50,553 nt of DNA. Origin: CAZHAC01 sp964383855 (GTDB lineage Bacteria; Chloroflexota; Dormibacteria; Dormibacterales; Dormibacteraceae). Both the position numbers and the translations under genes were made by a program. Numbering within the stretch: position 1 is the stretch's first letter; each line of letters opens with the position of its first letter. Positions 1 to 7,370 of the stretch are shown piece by piece. The notes below the pieces were generated by a model. The model ran no database searches. It saw only the letters and a list, made by a program, of their open reading frames with translations, and was not told where the DNA came from. Where the stretch lies: assembly GCA_964383855.1 (NCBI GenBank), contig CAYLIP010000012.1:1-50553 (forward strand), read 5' to 3'.

Positions 1-733
1 GTTCCGGATCGCCGCCGAGCGACCAGCGCGCGAGCATGGCCCCGGCCAGCGAGTCGCCGGCTCCGGTGGTGTCTACGACCGGGTTGACGATCAGCGCCGG
101 CACCTCCACACGGCCTGCTTCCGAGTAGAGGGCGGCGCCCGCCGGGCCCGCCTTGACGACCAGGCCCCCCAGGCGGTTGCGCGCGCGAAAAGCCTCGGGG
201 TCGCCGCCGCCGAGCGCCGCCAGCTCGTCGGCGTTGCAGAAGTAGAGACCGGCCCGCCGCAGGACCTCGCCCGCCTCGGCCGGCCGCGCCGACACGTAGG
301 AGAGCATGGCGTCGGCCGCGAGCAGCGCCGCACCGGCCAGCCGCTCGGCGGCCTGGAGCTGGCGGTCAGGGCGCATGGATCCGAGGAAGGCCCAGCCGTC
401 GTAGCCGGCCGGCGGCCGGGGCGTCCAGTGATCGTAGATGGAGTCCCGGTTGCCGAGATCGCGATTGCGGCCGGCGACCGCCTGGGCGCGCCAGCGGTAC
501 GTGGGCGCCTCCACTACGTTCAGCAGGGAGAGGTCGATCAGCCGCTCGGCGCAGGCCTCGCGGACGCGGTCCTCGGCGTCCGGACCGACCGGAGCCAGCA
601 CCCGGACCGGGCGGACGAGCGAGGCGGCCAGGGCGAAATAGAGCGCCGATCCGCCCAGCTCGTCCTCGACCCGCCCGTGGTCCCCCTCCAGCGTGTCGAG
701 CGCGATCGAACCGGCGACCAGCAGCTCGGGCAT
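1..733 (-). CDS. PfkB-family carbohydrate kinase (3' end outside window)
   Basis: The visible 244 codons read as a ribokinase/PfkB sugar or nucleoside kinase, which would phosphorylate a small substrate with ATP in the cytoplasm. The N-terminus (MPELLVAGSIALDTLEG) has the usual first beta strand and substrate-binding Asp, followed by the Gly-rich GGSALYFA segment. Near the window edge the PfkB signature DTTGAGDSLAGA carries the anion hole and the catalytic Asp. The family is about 300 residues, so roughly 50-60 C-terminal residues are missing. The ATG at 733 was chosen because it directly precedes the conserved strand. It lies 13 nt after the stop of the PHP gene, so the two are probably cotranscribed. 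The substrate cannot be told from the sequence. Confidence 0.85.
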   Translation of the reverse strand, partial: MPELLVAGSIALDTLEGDHGRVEDELGGSALYFALAASLVRPVRVLAPVGPDAEDRVREACAERLIDLSLLNVVEAPTYRWRAQAVAGRNRDLGNRDSIYDHWTPRPPAGYDGWAFLGSMRPDRQLQAAERLAGAALLAADAMLSYVSARPAEAGEVLRRAGLYFCNADELAALGGGDPEAFRARNRLGGLVVKAGPAGAALYSEAGRVEVPALIVNPVVDTTGAGDSLAGAMLARWSLGGDPE

Positions 734-746
734 GCCGCCGGCCGGG

Positions 747-1355
747 CTAGGCGCGCCGGCCAGCGCCCGACTCTGCGGTGACGATGTGCCTGGCTTCGGC
801 CAAACTGGCCAGGAAGCCGTCGGCTCCCTCGTAATCCTCGATCTCCATCCAGCTCCGCCCCAGCTCATCCGGCCCATGCGCATCGCTGCCCGTCGCCGCC
901 ACCTTCCGCAGCTCCTGGCAGAGCCGGGCGGCGGCCTCATTGTCCCGCGGGCGCGCCCACGGGTTGTAGACCTCGATGATGTCGATGCGGCCGGCGAGCT
1001 CGACCAGCCGGTGGGGGGCGAAGTGGGCGCGGAAGCGGTCGAGCGGGTGCGGGAAGTACGTCAGGCCGCCCATCTCGTGGACCATGTCGCACACCTGCTC
1101 GGGGCGCAGTCCGGAAGGGATCGAACGCTCGATGAAGAGCCCGATCACCTCACCCTCGGTCGTGCGCACCTCCTCGCCCACGATCGCCAGCTCGGGCGCC
1201 ATCCGCGCCAGCTCCAGGGCACCCTCGGCGGTGTTGTGGTCGGTCAGCGCGATCCGCCCGAGGCCGGCCTCGGCGGCACGGTGCATGAGCTGCTCGAGCG
1301 TCGTCCGGCTGTCCGGGGACCAGCGTGAGTGGAGGTGAAGGTCTACCCGCAGCAA
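747..1355 (-). CDS. PHP-domain metal-dependent phosphoesterase
   Basis: This 202-residue protein is a stand-alone PHP (polymerase and histidinol phosphatase) domain. It begins with the metal-binding HLHSRWSPD motif, continues with TDHNT near residue 40, has a central FPHPLDR and ends with GSDAH near residue 157. These are the expected metal ligands of a trinuclear phosphoesterase. Family members cleave phosphomonoesters, 3',5'-nucleotide phosphates or short RNAs; the substrate here is unknown. The TTG start at 1355 is 10 nt downstream of the preceding 115-residue gene on the same strand, and the PfkB kinase follows 13 nt later, so an operon is likely. Confidence 0.85.
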   Translation of the reverse strand: MLRVDLHLHSRWSPDSRTTLEQLMHRAAEAGLGRIALTDHNTAEGALELARMAPELAIVGEEVRTTEGEVIGLFIERSIPSGLRPEQVCDMVHEMGGLTYFPHPLDRFRAHFAPHRLVELAGRIDIIEVYNPWARPRDNEAAARLCQELRKVAATGSDAHGPDELGRSWMEIEDYEGADGFLASLAEARHIVTAESGAGRRA

Positions 1356-1364
1356 GCGGCCGGG

Positions 1365-1712
1365 TCAGCGGCGGCGGCGGAAGAGGGGGATGATCCGGGC
1401 CGGCCGGCGCGCCCTGACGGATTGCTCCATCAGCATCTCCTGGGCGCGGTACACGAACTCCATGACCTGCTCCGGCCTCCGCTCGCGGCCCATCTCCCGG
1501 GGCAGGTCGGGATCGGCCTGGGAGAGCAGCGCGACCAGCCGCGGCATGACCCAGCCCGGGACCATCGCCAGCTTCTGGACCAGGCACTCCTCGAGCCAGT
1601 ACATCAGCTCGTCGGACTCGTGGAGCAGGTTGCGGGCGGTCAGCTTCTCGCGCTGCCGCCGGCGATGCCAGTAGAGCGCTCGCTGCTGCTCCTCGACCGT
1701 TTGCTGGATCAT
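1365..1712 (-). CDS. Hypothetical 115-residue basic protein
   Basis: I do not recognise a family. The protein is predicted to be mostly helical and very basic, starting MIQQTVEEQQRALYWHRRRQ and ending in an RRRR tail. It has no signal peptide or membrane segment. A tryptophan-containing amphipathic stretch near residues 35-60 could mediate protein or nucleic-acid contacts. Its ATG lies 12 nt downstream of a TATAGT box on the minus strand (around 1725-1730), so it probably leads the operon with the PHP and PfkB genes. The reading frame has the high GC3 expected of real coding sequence here. Confidence 0.65.
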   Translation of the reverse strand: MIQQTVEEQQRALYWHRRRQREKLTARNLLHESDELMYWLEECLVQKLAMVPGWVMPRLVALLSQADPDLPREMGRERRPEQVMEFVYRAQEMLMEQSVRARRPARIIPLFRRRR

Positions 1713-1770
1713 GGCTTGCGCCCGACTATAACAGCCGATTGCGAGCCCGCCCGCGCCTTAACCGGCCGCC

Positions 1771-2193
1771 TCAGGGGGCCGGCTCAGCCGGGTAGAAGAG
1801 GGTTCGCCAGCCCCCTGCCGCGGGCACCAGGTGCACCTCGCGCTGGACCGCCAGCTCCTCTGCCCCGTGGCGGAACCGGTACATGACCTGGAGGCGCGCC
1901 ACGTTGCGATAGGTCCGATGGCGGCGCTGGTCGGTCCACTCGGGGACGATCAGGGTCTCCCCGACCTCGGCCGCGGCCAGCTCGTACTCGGCGGCCTGCC
2001 GGCGCATCCGCTCGACGAACCGCTGGCGGCCTCCCCAGGAGCGCTGCGCGTCCTCGGCCAGGAGATCCCACATGGAATCGAAGCGCCGCTCCCGGTGAAG
2101 GCTCGTGAACTTCAGCTCGAAGGTCCCGGGTGCGATCGAGGCCGGGGCCGGGGGCCGCTCCGGCGGCGCGGAAGGGGGCAGCGCGGAGATCAC
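1771..2193 (-). CDS. Hypothetical protein, NTF2-like in character; true start uncertain
   Basis: The visible part starts at a GTG (2193) and encodes 140 residues. After a Pro/Ala-rich linker comes a domain with FTSLHRERRFDSMWDLLAED and a C-terminal half rich in beta strands ending GGWRTLFYPAEPAP. This resembles the small cone-shaped NTF2/DUF4878-like folds, but I cannot name a family with certainty. The same frame stays open upstream to the TGA at 2437-2439 and reads like protein (for example LDRLLAWVVGHFTTWPAEEF at about 2235-2290), yet contains no ATG, GTG or TTG. The real start may therefore be a rare codon further upstream, or a frameshift may lie near 2340. Confidence 0.55.
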   Translation of the reverse strand: MISALPPSAPPERPPAPASIAPGTFELKFTSLHRERRFDSMWDLLAEDAQRSWGGRQRFVERMRRQAAEYELAAAEVGETLIVPEWTDQRRHRTYRNVARLQVMYRFRHGAEELAVQREVHLVPAAGGWRTLFYPAEPAP

Positions 2194-2436
2194 GGGCTCG
2201 GGTTCGCGGGGCGGCGTGCGGACGAAGCGCGAGAACTCCTCGGCCGGCCAGGTCGTGAAGTGGCCTACGACCCAGGCCAGGAGGCGGTCGAGCGCGGGCT
2301 GGCGGCGGATGGCGGTGATGAGCGCTGAGATTTCCTGGGTGCCCCTACATATCGTGGGATTTGCACAGACTATACCCAGAATGTGGATATACTGGTGCCG
2401 CCATGTCGCGGGCAGTCCCCTCCCGGACGTGTTCCC

Positions 2437-2640
2437 TCAGGCGTCGCCAGCGAGCGTTCGCGCGAGCTCTGCGATCACCTCATCCGAGGGCTGTCCGCCG
2501 GCCAGTGCCCGTTCCACCAGCACGCGGATGCGGTCGAGTGACGGCGTGGCAAGTGTCGGGACGGCTTCCCGAGCCCGAAGAATGAGGTCATAGGCTTGCA
2601 CCTGCGGCTGCTCGCCCGGGCCGCCCTTACCCGCCGTCAA
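2437..2640 (-). CDS. Small 67-residue hypothetical protein
   Basis: The frame starts at a TTG whose last two bases overlap the stop of the preceding Fe-S gene (TTGA overlap), which is strong evidence for translational coupling. The product has a short polar N-terminus and then two amphipathic helices (AYDLILRAREAVPTLATPSL and a second ending IAELARTLAGDA). There is no Cys, signal peptide or membrane segment. It is the last clear member of the EF-G-like/glycerol-3-phosphate dehydrogenase operon. No function can be assigned; its position suggests a role tied to the Fe-S/dehydrogenase pair. Confidence 0.6.
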   Translation of the reverse strand: MTAGKGGPGEQPQVQAYDLILRAREAVPTLATPSLDRIRVLVERALAGGQPSDEVIAELARTLAGDA

Positions 2641-3056
2641 GCGCTCGCCAACCTGCGCGCCATCTCGAGCACGCCCTCCAGCGGCACCCCGACCGGGCAG
2701 GCGGCCGCCGCCTCCCTGAGCAGCGAGCTCTCGGCCGCGGTCAGCGACCGCGCCGTTCCCAGCTCGCCCGCCACCCTCTCCAGCACCGGATAGTCGCGCA
2801 GGTAGCCCGGCGCCAGGTCGGCCGGCCGCAGCCCCGCGACCCGCCGCGCCACCACCGCGCAGAGGCCGCAGTTGATGCAGCTGGAGGCGGCCGCGACGAC
2901 GCCCCGCTCCGGCGGTGTCAGCGGCAGGAGGCGGTCCTCGGCGTAGGTCGCGAGCACCTGCGCGTCGCCGCCTCCGGTGCGGCCGCGCCGAAGCCTTCGA
3001 ACCTGGTGGGCGCCGTAGGCGATGGCCAGCCGCGCCAGGGCGGTGGAACGGCTCAC
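2637..3056 (-). CDS. Small [4Fe-4S] protein linked to glycerol-3-phosphate dehydrogenase
   Basis: This 139-residue protein carries one cluster motif, SCINCGLC (Cys60, Cys63, Cys66), with a fourth ligand in ACPVGVPL (Cys120). That is the CxxCxxC...CP pattern of a [4Fe-4S] ferredoxin-type site, here split by an insertion of about 50 residues. Its GTG start overlaps the TGA of the upstream dehydrogenase gene (GTGA), so the two are translationally coupled. In anaerobic GlpABC systems a separate Fe-S subunit (GlpC) passes electrons from the FAD subunit to quinone. This protein is much shorter than GlpC and has a single cluster, but an electron-transfer role for its neighbour is the simplest reading (inference). 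Confidence 0.75.
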   Translation of the reverse strand: MSRSTALARLAIAYGAHQVRRLRRGRTGGGDAQVLATYAEDRLLPLTPPERGVVAAASSCINCGLCAVVARRVAGLRPADLAPGYLRDYPVLERVAGELGTARSLTAAESSLLREAAAACPVGVPLEGVLEMARRLASA

Positions 3057-4654
3057 AGGCCGGCGCCTCGCGGGCGCAGCGCGCGCGCCATCTCCTCCTG
3101 CGCCCAGCCCCGGCTGTCGAGCAGCGGCGCCCGTCCCAGCCAGGCGCTGGCCAGGAAGTCGCTCACCGCCTCCTGACGCTGGCCGGGGCTCCACCCGAGC
3201 TCGCGCCCGACCACCTCGGCGGCCCGGTCGATGCAGGCGGCTCCGGCGCAGGGGCCGCTGGCCAGGCCGACCCGCCGGAAGGCGTCGGCCAGCGTGCGGA
3301 CCTGCTCGCTGCGGGCGGCAAAGGCCAGCTCGCTCTCGGCCAGCGCCTCGCAGCGGCAGGTGACGCGCCCGTGGCGGCTGTCCGCCGCCACCCCGCCCGC
3401 CCGGCAGCCGTGGCGGCGGAGCATCCGCGCCGCCGCCAGCTCGGTCAGGCCGTACTCGCCCGCCAGCTCGCGCGCGCTCGGCGCGCCCGTCTCCGATCCG
3501 GGCAGCGGAGTGCGGGCCGTGCTGCAGGCGGCGGTCACTCCGAGCCTGCGGCAGACGGCGTCGGCCGTCTCCTCGGCCATCGCCCGGTACATCGAGAGCT
3601 TGCCGCCGGCGATCGTGATCAGTCCCGGCGCCCCCGCGTGCTCGATCACCTGGTAGCGGCGCGAGAGGTCGTCCTCGTATCGGCGCCAGGCGTGCAGCGT
3701 GGGGCGGACGCCGCTCGTCGCCCGCACCGGCCGGTGGGCCCGGATCGCCGGGAACACCCGCTCTATTCCCTGCAGCAGGTAGTCGACCTCGTCGGCGAGC
3801 ACGTCGACGGAGTCGAGGGAGCCGTAGTAGTCGTCGTCGGTGGTGCCCACGATCGTGATCGGGCCGTGGTTGACCATGAGCAGGTCCCGGCCGTCGATCG
3901 ATTCCCCGGAGATCGAGAAGTTGGAGATCCGGCGGTCGTAGACGATGTGGATGCCCTTGGCCGGCCGCAGCACGACCTCCTGGCCGCCCAGGCCCGCCAC
4001 CTCCGGCGACCAGGGCCCGGCCGCGTTGACGACCACCGGCGCCCGCGCCTCCACGGTCGCGCCGTCGCGCTGGTAGCGGACGCCGATCACCGAGGCGCCG
4101 TCGCGCACGAAGGAGGTGACCCGCGCGTGGTTGAGGCAGCGGGCGCCGTGCTCGCCGGCGTCGAGGACGTTGGCCCAGACCAGCCGGTGCGGGTCGACAC
4201 CCCACTCCTCCATCGTCACCGCCCCCACCAGCGAGGGGGTGAGGCCGGGTTCCAGCGCCAGCGCCTCGGCCGGGCTGAGGCGCGCGTGCGGCTTGGCGTG
4301 CTTGAGCGGCTGGAAGCGGTCGTAGACCTCCATCGCGGTCTCCATCCGCTCCAGGTTGTTGCGGTCGCCGGGAAGCACGGGGACCAGGAAGACCACCCGG
4401 TGCACGAGGTGGCGCGCGATCTCGACGATGTAACCGGCATCGACGCACGAGCGCCGTGTGGTCTCCCAGTCGAACTCCAGGTAGCGGGGACCGCCGTGGA
4501 TCATCCAGGACGAGGAGCCCGAGGTCCCGGCGCCCCAGTCACCCTGCTCGAGCAGGAGCACCGAGACACCTCGCAGTGCAAGGTCGCGGGCGACGCCGGC
4601 CCCGGTCACGCCGCCGCCCACCACGATCGCGTCGATGACCGAGGGCGCGGTCAC
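3053..4654 (-). CDS. glpA: FAD-dependent glycerol-3-phosphate dehydrogenase with C-terminal [2Fe-2S] domain (GlpA-like)
   Basis: The enzyme oxidises sn-glycerol 3-phosphate to dihydroxyacetone phosphate. Residues 8-40 form the FAD-binding Rossmann fold (VVGGGVTGAGVARDLALRG). Typical GlpA/GlpD segments follow: GTSGSSSWMIHGGPRYL, NAAGPWSP and TIAGGKLSMYR. The last 100 residues form a BFD-like [2Fe-2S] domain with Cys433, Cys435, Cys469 and Cys474 (CRCEALAES and GPCAGAACID). This domain is typical of GlpA rather than aerobic GlpD. The GTG start at 4654 lies 12 nt after the EF-G-like gene, and its stop overlaps the small [4Fe-4S] protein. No glpB or glycerol kinase gene is visible nearby, so the electron acceptor is unknown. 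Confidence 0.88.
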   Translation of the reverse strand: MTAPSVIDAIVVGGGVTGAGVARDLALRGVSVLLLEQGDWGAGTSGSSSWMIHGGPRYLEFDWETTRRSCVDAGYIVEIARHLVHRVVFLVPVLPGDRNNLERMETAMEVYDRFQPLKHAKPHARLSPAEALALEPGLTPSLVGAVTMEEWGVDPHRLVWANVLDAGEHGARCLNHARVTSFVRDGASVIGVRYQRDGATVEARAPVVVNAAGPWSPEVAGLGGQEVVLRPAKGIHIVYDRRISNFSISGESIDGRDLLMVNHGPITIVGTTDDDYYGSLDSVDVLADEVDYLLQGIERVFPAIRAHRPVRATSGVRPTLHAWRRYEDDLSRRYQVIEHAGAPGLITIAGGKLSMYRAMAEETADAVCRRLGVTAACSTARTPLPGSETGAPSARELAGEYGLTELAAARMLRRHGCRAGGVAADSRHGRVTCRCEALAESELAFAARSEQVRTLADAFRRVGLASGPCAGAACIDRAAEVVGRELGWSPGQRQEAVSDFLASAWLGRAPLLDSRGWAQEEMARALRPRGAGL

Positions 4655-4666
4655 GAGGCGGCGCCG

Positions 4667-6685
4667 CTAGTCCCTGGCGGCGTGCTCCTTGGCGTAGTCC
4701 TCGATGAGGGCGCGGGCAAGGTGAGCCGGCATCTCTTCATAGTGCGAGAGCTTCATGGTGAAGGTTCCGCGGCCCTGCGTGATCGAGCGCAGGTCGAGCG
4801 CGAAACGGAGCATCTCCGACTCCGGCACCTGCGCCCGGACGATCTGGATGCCGTCGTCGGGCTCGGTGCCCAGGATCTTGCCCCGCTTGGTGTTGACGTC
4901 GGACATGATGTCGCCGAGGTTGCGCTCGGGCACCCGCACCTCGACGTCCATGACCGGCTCCAGCAGTACCGGCCCGGCGTCGGCCGCCGCCCGGCGGATC
5001 GCCAGCGACCCCGCGATCTGGAAGGCCATGTCGGAGGAGTCGACGGTGTGGAACTTGCCGTCGAGCAGCGTCACTCGGACGTCGACCATCGGGTAGCCGG
5101 CGACGACGCCCCGGGCCATCGTGTCGACGATGCCCTTCTGGACGGATGGCCGGAAGTTCTGGGGTATGGAACCGCCGAAGATCTTGTCCTCCCAGACGAA
5201 GCCCTCGCCCCGGCCGGTGGGCGCGACCTCGATCGTGCAGACGCCGTACTGGCCGTGGCCGCCCGACTGCTTGACGTGGCGGCCTTCGGCTCGCGCCGAG
5301 CCGGCGATCGTCTCCTGGTAGGCGACCCGCGGCGTCTCTGTTGACGCCTCCACGCCGTACTTGCGGCGCAGCTTCTCCAGGGTCACGTCGAGGTGGACGT
5401 CGCCCAGCCCGGAGATGAGGAGCTGGTGGGTGACCTCGTTGCGCTCCACGTGCAGCGTCGGGTCCTCCTCGGAGAGCCGGGCGAGGCCGGTCCCGATCTT
5501 CTCCTCGTCGCCGCGCGACCTGGGCGTCACGGCCAGCGAGTAGACCGGCCCCGGCAGCTCGATCGGAGGCATCTCGGCCACGCCCTTTTCCCCGAGCGTG
5601 TCGCCGGTCAGCGTGTGCGCCAGCTTGGACACGGCGCCGATATCGCCGGCGCAGACCTCTGGCGTGTTCTCGTGCTCCTTGCCCTGCGGAAAGAAGAGCG
5701 AACCCAGGCGCTCGTCGCCGGTGCGCAGGTTGAGGACGTGGGTGTCCGAGTGCAGGCAGCCGCTGTGGACCTTGAAGTAGGAGACGCGCCCGAACTGGTC
5801 GCCGCCGGTCCCGAAGACGGAGGCCTGCGCCGGCTTGGAGGGGTCCCCGGCGGGGGCGGGCAGCAGATCGCAGATGGCCGAGAGCAGGGTCCGGACGCCC
5901 AGGAGCCTGGCCGCCGAGCAGCACACGACGGGGACCACCTTGCCCGCCACGATGCCCTCACGCAGGCCCCGCTCGACCTCCGTGTCGGACAGGGAACCGG
6001 TCTCCAGGTACTTCTCGAGCAGCTCGTCGTCGCCTTCGGCGGCGGCCTCGACCAGCTCCTCGTAGCGCGCGGAGACCAGGTCGGCCATGTCGGCCGGGAT
6101 CGCCTCTTCCGCCCCGCGCCCCTCGGGTCCGACCACGAACGCCTTCTTGTGGAGGAGGTCGACGACGCCGCGGAAGGCCGCCTCGGAGCCGATCGGCAGG
6201 TGCAGCGCGACCGGCTTGGGGCTCAGCAGCTCGCGTATGGCGTCGAGCGCCCCGAAGTAGTCGGCGTTCTCCTTGTCCATCTTGTTGACGACCACCAGCC
6301 GAGGCGTGGCCCGGCGGGCCAGCTGCTCCCAGGCGATCTCGGTCCCGACGGCCACCCCGGGCGAGGCGGAGACCACCAGCAGCGCGCCTTCGGCTGCCCG
6401 CAGCCCGGCCGCGACCTGGCCCGCGAAGTCGAAGAAGCCGGGCGCGTCCAGGATGTTGACCTTGACCCCGTTGTGCACCGCGTGGCCGATGCCCAGGGAG
6501 ATCGAGATGTTGCGCTTCTGCTCCTCGGGATCGAAGTCGAGGGCGGCGGTTCCCTGGTCGGTCGACCCCATCCGCTGGATGGCCCCCGAGGCATGCAGCA
6601 TGGCCTCCGCGAGAGTCGTCTTGCCCTCGTGCGAGTGGCCCACCACCACCACGTTCCGGATCTTGTCCGGGCCGTATACGGGCAC
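4667..6685 (-). CDS. Elongation factor G-like translational GTPase (FusA2 type)
   Basis: This 672-residue protein has the five-domain EF-G layout but belongs to the EF-G-like paralogues, not the housekeeping factor. The P-loop reads GHSHEGKTTL instead of AHIDAGKTT. Switch II reads DAPGFFDF, replacing the catalytic His of DTPGHVDF by Phe. NKMD (guanine specificity) and GHGQYGV in domain IV are present. Such proteins bind GTP and probably ribosomes; their function is not settled. The GTG at 6685 was chosen because it precedes the conserved strand and has TAGACT 8 nt upstream with no Shine-Dalgarno. A longer frame to 6829 would overlap the divergent gene. It leads an operon with the glycerol-3-phosphate dehydrogenase genes. 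Confidence 0.88.
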   Translation of the reverse strand: MPVYGPDKIRNVVVVGHSHEGKTTLAEAMLHASGAIQRMGSTDQGTAALDFDPEEQKRNISISLGIGHAVHNGVKVNILDAPGFFDFAGQVAAGLRAAEGALLVVSASPGVAVGTEIAWEQLARRATPRLVVVNKMDKENADYFGALDAIRELLSPKPVALHLPIGSEAAFRGVVDLLHKKAFVVGPEGRGAEEAIPADMADLVSARYEELVEAAAEGDDELLEKYLETGSLSDTEVERGLREGIVAGKVVPVVCCSAARLLGVRTLLSAICDLLPAPAGDPSKPAQASVFGTGGDQFGRVSYFKVHSGCLHSDTHVLNLRTGDERLGSLFFPQGKEHENTPEVCAGDIGAVSKLAHTLTGDTLGEKGVAEMPPIELPGPVYSLAVTPRSRGDEEKIGTGLARLSEEDPTLHVERNEVTHQLLISGLGDVHLDVTLEKLRRKYGVEASTETPRVAYQETIAGSARAEGRHVKQSGGHGQYGVCTIEVAPTGRGEGFVWEDKIFGGSIPQNFRPSVQKGIVDTMARGVVAGYPMVDVRVTLLDGKFHTVDSSDMAFQIAGSLAIRRAAADAGPVLLEPVMDVEVRVPERNLGDIMSDVNTKRGKILGTEPDDGIQIVRAQVPESEMLRFALDLRSITQGRGTFTMKLSHYEEMPAHLARALIEDYAKEHAARD

Positions 6686-6693
6686 GGACGATA

Positions 6694-6699
6694 AGTCTA
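6694..6699 (-). promoter_or_regulatory. -10 box for leaderless EF-G-like transcript
   Basis: TAGACT ends 8 nt before the GTG start at 6685, and no Shine-Dalgarno lies between them. This spacing fits a transcript that begins at or just before the start codon. No clear -35 is visible. Confidence 0.4.
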
Positions 6700-6731
6700 T
6701 GCGGACGTTACAGGTAGGATAGAAAACCCCA

Positions 6732-6959
6732 ATGGCAACCAAGCGCATGGCCACCCTCGAAGAGGTCCTGGCCGCCATCGAGGCCGCGCGCGACAAGGTG
6801 ATGGCCGACGAGGTCAAGTCGCTGACCAAGCTCGGAATCCCGAAGGCGATGGCCTACCAGATGATCGCGAGCCGCTTCCACCAGAAGCTCAGCCATGATG
6901 GCGAGCCCGAGGCGGACCCATTCGAGTCAAACGGCTCGAACTGGGAAGAGATCGGCTGA
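6732..6959 (+). CDS. Small 75-residue hypothetical protein
   Basis: The product is a short, soluble, helical, highly charged protein beginning MATKRMATLEEVLAAIEAAR and ending in an acidic SNGSNWEEIG tail. I do not recognise a family. A helix-turn-helix-like stretch (SLTKLGIPKAMAYQMIASRF, residues 30-49) could suit DNA or protein binding, but this is only suggestive. The gene is divergent from the EF-G-like gene with 46 bp between starts. A TAGGAT box at 6715-6720 lies 11 nt before the ATG, so the leader is very short. It is followed 27 nt later by the HTH protein gene. Confidence 0.6.
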   Translation: MATKRMATLEEVLAAIEAARDKVMADEVKSLTKLGIPKAMAYQMIASRFHQKLSHDGEPEADPFESNGSNWEEIG

Positions 6960-6986
6960 GGCAGGGCACCGACCGGCGGATAGAAG

Positions 6987-7370
6987 GTGGGTCGAGCCCG
7001 GCGCTTCGCCCGCTTGCTGGCAATCCTCTCCGCCGTGATCCGTGAGCCGGGCCTGACGCCCGCCCAGCTGAGCGCCCGGACCGGGATCTCAGAGCGGACG
7101 CTGTTCCGCGACCTCGGCCGGCTTCGCGGCCTCGGCTACGAGGTGCGCTGGAGCCATGGCTACGAGGTCCAGGAGCGGTTCGACCTGGACGGCGGGGGCC
7201 CCACCATCAGCCTGGCGGCGCAGTACCAGCAGCAGCTGGGCATGCTGCGCTCCCAGCTTCCCGCCAAGCTGGCCGGCCAGGTCGAGGCCGACGTCGAGGC
7301 GCTGGCGCCGGCGGCGCTGGCGACGCTCTTTGCGGCTGCCATCGAGCGCCGGCTGGAGGCGGCCACGTGA
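6987..7370 (+). CDS. HTH-domain protein (HTH_11/DeoR-like N-terminus)
   Basis: The first 60 residues form a winged helix of the HTH_11/DeoR/WYL-regulator type: FARLLAILSAVIREPGLTPA followed by LSARTGISERTLFRDLGRLR, with the recognition helix around TGISERTLFRDL. The remaining 65 residues are helical and lack the WYL or sugar-sensor domain of larger relatives, so at 127 residues this is a stand-alone DNA-binding protein. The GTG start is the only one that keeps the whole first helix. Its stop overlaps the GTG of the M24 peptidase gene (GTGA), implying co-translation. Confidence 0.7.
   Translation: MGRARRFARLLAILSAVIREPGLTPAQLSARTGISERTLFRDLGRLRGLGYEVRWSHGYEVQERFDLDGGGPTISLAAQYQQQLGMLRSQLPAKLAGQVEADVEALAPAALATLFAAAIERRLEAAT

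Noticed and set aside
2361..2793. Plus-strand small frames near TATACT at 2387
   Set aside because: They are Arg/Ser-rich shadows of the coupled minus-strand genes, with no ribosome binding site or motif.
2915..5344. Plus-strand frame of 809 codons
   Set aside because: It is antisense to the GlpA-like and EF-G-like genes, which have clear motifs. The translation is Arg/Ala/His-rich without domains.
6686..6829. N-terminal extension of the EF-G-like protein
   Set aside because: It overlaps the divergent 75-residue gene and its promoter, and adds non-conserved sequence before the P-loop.
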